64,000 nt of DNA from Stichopus chloronotus (Eukaryota > Echinodermata > Holothuroidea > Aspidochirotida > Stichopodidae), in contig CM037846.1 of the NCBI GenBank assembly GCA_021234535.1, positions 13,284,705-13,348,704 of the forward strand, given 5' to 3'. The first letter of the stretch is position 1; each line of letters begins with the position of its first letter. The position numbers were made by a program, and so were the translations under genes. Below, one piece after another: positions 62,852 through 64,000 of the stretch. The notes beneath the pieces were generated by a model, which was given only the letters and a program-made list of their open reading frames with translations, ran no database searches and was not told where the DNA came from.

Positions 62852-63100
62852 GGTATTTTTGGTGCAGTGCCACTGATCATGGTCCTACCGGCAGCCTGTT
62901 ACATCCGTTGGGAAGGCGGTGAGTGGTACGGACGTGAGAAACTACCGGCCATCTGCCTCGTCATCGTGGGTATACTGGTGATGATCTCGGGTATCGTGAC
63001 CATCTTTGTCGACCACAGTGTGGTCGAGTGCGCGACCGGAGAGGCCTTTGATTATTGCAATGAAACCAGTAGCTTCCACCTCGGTAGACAACTTTCTTGA
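62852..63100 (+). CDS. SLC38A11: SLC38A11-like coding exon 12 (C terminus, stop)
   Basis: This exon encodes residues 387-468 and the stop TGA at 63098-63100. The acceptor is CGTCATCAG. It finishes transmembrane 10 (GIFGAVPLIMVLPAACYI), a short loop (WEGGEWYGREKL) and transmembrane 11 (AICLVIVGILVMISGIV). The predicted outside tail has two Cys (446 and 455) and one N-glycosylation sequon (N456-E-T), as in vertebrate SLC38A11, where a Cys-containing tail also follows the last helix. Confidence 0.95.
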   Translation, partial: GIFGAVPLIMVLPAACYIRWEGGEWYGREKLPAICLVIVGILVMISGIVTIFVDHSVVECATGEAFDYCNETSSFHLGRQLS

Positions 63101-63290
63101 TGGTTGTTCTATTTTATGTCATTTTAATTTTTTTCTTTGTTTTTGTATATTTTTTTTTTCATCTTATGTTGCAATTACAGAGTTACGGTACTTAATTTGA
63201 ACAGCTTGTCTCCAGTGATAATGTGTGTGTAAAAACAAATTTCTATTTTGTTCGGATCTGGCCATTTGTGTGTTAAGTCTAATTGCATGT

Positions 63291-63310
63291 GGGGGGGGGG
63301 GGGGGGGGGG
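63291..63310. repeat. G20 homopolymer
   Basis: Twenty consecutive G residues about 190 bp after the stop codon, followed by AGGAGGAATGG. Confidence 0.95.
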
Positions 63311-63710
63311 AGGAGGAATGGTTCCTTTGTCTGCATCACATAGCTACCATGTTGGAGCATGTGTGGTCTAAACGGTCGGTTATAACAGTGTATAGGCCTG
63401 TATGAGATGTGACACCAGTTCAGAATGAGGCTATAAAAGAACAAGAGAAACAACAATAGGTATGGCAATGAATATCTTGTATTTAGTAGGGTTTCCATAT
63501 TTATTTCTGGCATAATGGATGTAGATCGCCATGCTGGAGTAGGGGTCTAAGGTAAGGTGGGTCCTTGGATTTTTCCAGTTCTTAGGGGGTGTTTAGAAGC
63601 AAAATTTGGTTGTTTTTGTCAGTTTCGTGTGAATGAAGCATGTTTTGTTTTGACAGCTGCGTCTTGCAAAGTCAGTTACTTCAACTAAGACATATATCTG
63701 ACCAGATATC

Positions 63711-63753
63711 AGAGCTCTAGGCTTTGGGTCGATAGGTTGTGAGTTTGAACCTC
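63711..63753 (+). repeat. tRNA-like fragment, possible SINE remnant
   Basis: GAGCTCTAGGCTTTGGGTC followed by GATAGGTTGTGAGTTTGAACCTC resembles the anticodon-to-T-arm part of a tRNA-derived SINE. The last part is a B-box-like GAGTTTGAACCTC. No acceptor stem or complete tRNA fold can be built. Confidence 0.35.
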
Positions 63754-64000
63754 TGTAAATACTGTAAGACCACCAGTGAATTTTTTTTACAAACGTTTTG
63801 CCTGTAAAGAAAAATAAGGGAAAACCTGTGATATTGTGTGAGAAATACATGAAATCACGATACCATCAACAGTTTTACAAATCCATCCATACTAGATGGA
63901 ACCAGTAAAAAGAGGACATGTTCAGATAGGACCAGACATTTTGTTATCAACTCTAGCTGCATTCATGTTGAAAAAAAAGGGGGGGGGGGAACAGGGCATT

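Larger units (their letters stand above)
13301..63100 (+). other. SLC38A11: SLC38A11-like amino acid transporter gene, 12 coding exons
   Basis: Gene-level entry. The twelve coding exons sum to 1407 nt and encode 468 residues. Intron phases are 0,1,1,1,1,0,2,1,1,0,0 and every junction keeps frame. About 11 membrane segments can be read at roughly residues 58-80, 83-103, 123-150, 173-189, 198-217, 233-260, 273-295, 313-334, 357-373, 379-404 and 417-440, the usual SNAT topology with cytosolic N terminus and outside C terminus. Family marks seen are NLANSILGSGIIG (residues 60-72, transmembrane 1), FVCHHNAFLIF (247-257), TYPLEC (327-332) and GDLLQNYC (300-307). In SNAT2 an Asn in the first motif and a Thr in transmembrane 8 bind sodium; here N60 or N63 and T323 or T327 are the candidates. 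SLC38A11 is called a putative sodium-coupled neutral amino acid transporter, and its substrate is poorly known. No exon has a stop or frameshift, so the gene looks functional. A different SLC38 subfamily member is possible but less likely. Confidence 0.9.
63101..64000 (+). other. 3' UTR or 3' flank of the SLC38A11-like gene
   Basis: The sequence after the stop codon is AT-rich with a T-rich stretch (63120-63160), a G20 run (63291-63310), and a G11 run (63979-63989). No AATAAA or ATTAAA was seen, only an AATAAG-like hexamer near 63812, so the poly(A) site is not fixed and may lie beyond the window. Confidence 0.6.

Noticed and set aside
63711..63753. tRNA gene
   Set aside because: Only the 3' half resembles a tRNA; no acceptor stem or intact A box, so a SINE remnant is more likely.

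Overview
The window is eukaryotic, intron-rich, AT-rich animal DNA. It is dominated by one plus-strand gene spread over about 50 kb. Splicing twelve coding exons (13305 to 63100) by hand, with GT donors, AG acceptors and matching phases at all eleven junctions, gives an uninterrupted 468-residue protein. It is recognisable as an SLC38A11-type member of the SNAT/AAAP amino acid transporter family. The exons are GC-richer than the surroundings. The protein, the large repeat-filled introns and the repeat types suggest a marine deuterostome invertebrate, perhaps an echinoderm. That placement is inference, not something the sequence proves.

Layout: 1-9200 is non-coding flank with no gene I can support. 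It contains a diverged 1.5-1.7 kb tandem duplication (1387-4620) and some hairpins. 9220-9810 has promoter-like features (ETS, YY1 and KLF-like motifs and two good splice donors) and is the best candidate for the SLC38A11 start region with an untranslated first exon. The start codon is at 13305, just inside an exon whose acceptor is at 13299-13300, so at least one upstream untranslated exon is expected. Coding exon 2 is at 20199. Intron 2 is about 21 kb. Exons 3-12 run from 41440 to 63100. No canonical AATAAA or ATTAAA was seen between the stop codon and the window end.

The introns hold several structured repeats: a hAT-like MITE with 8-bp target site duplication (22800-23138), a second element with 12-bp perfect terminal inverted repeats and a 6-bp target duplication (55234-55602), a foldback MITE (about 51789-52040), a shorter element (10812-10998), a pair of related dispersed repeats (24550 and 39745), and a roughly 145-bp tandem array (60055-60860). 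That array repeatedly carries AGGTCA half-sites, including exact DR1 nuclear receptor motifs. A two-unit copy of it sits in intron 1.

The most unexpected item is in intron 11 on the minus strand: a small spliced-looking coding segment (61569-61611, perhaps joined to 61678-61711) that reads like the VIDADG core of NAXD, the NAD(P)H-hydrate dehydratase. The rest of that gene is not found intact, so it is probably a relic. I see no operons, CRISPR arrays, intact transposase or reverse transcriptase, rRNA or complete tRNA genes, and no evidence of a wholly new biological system.
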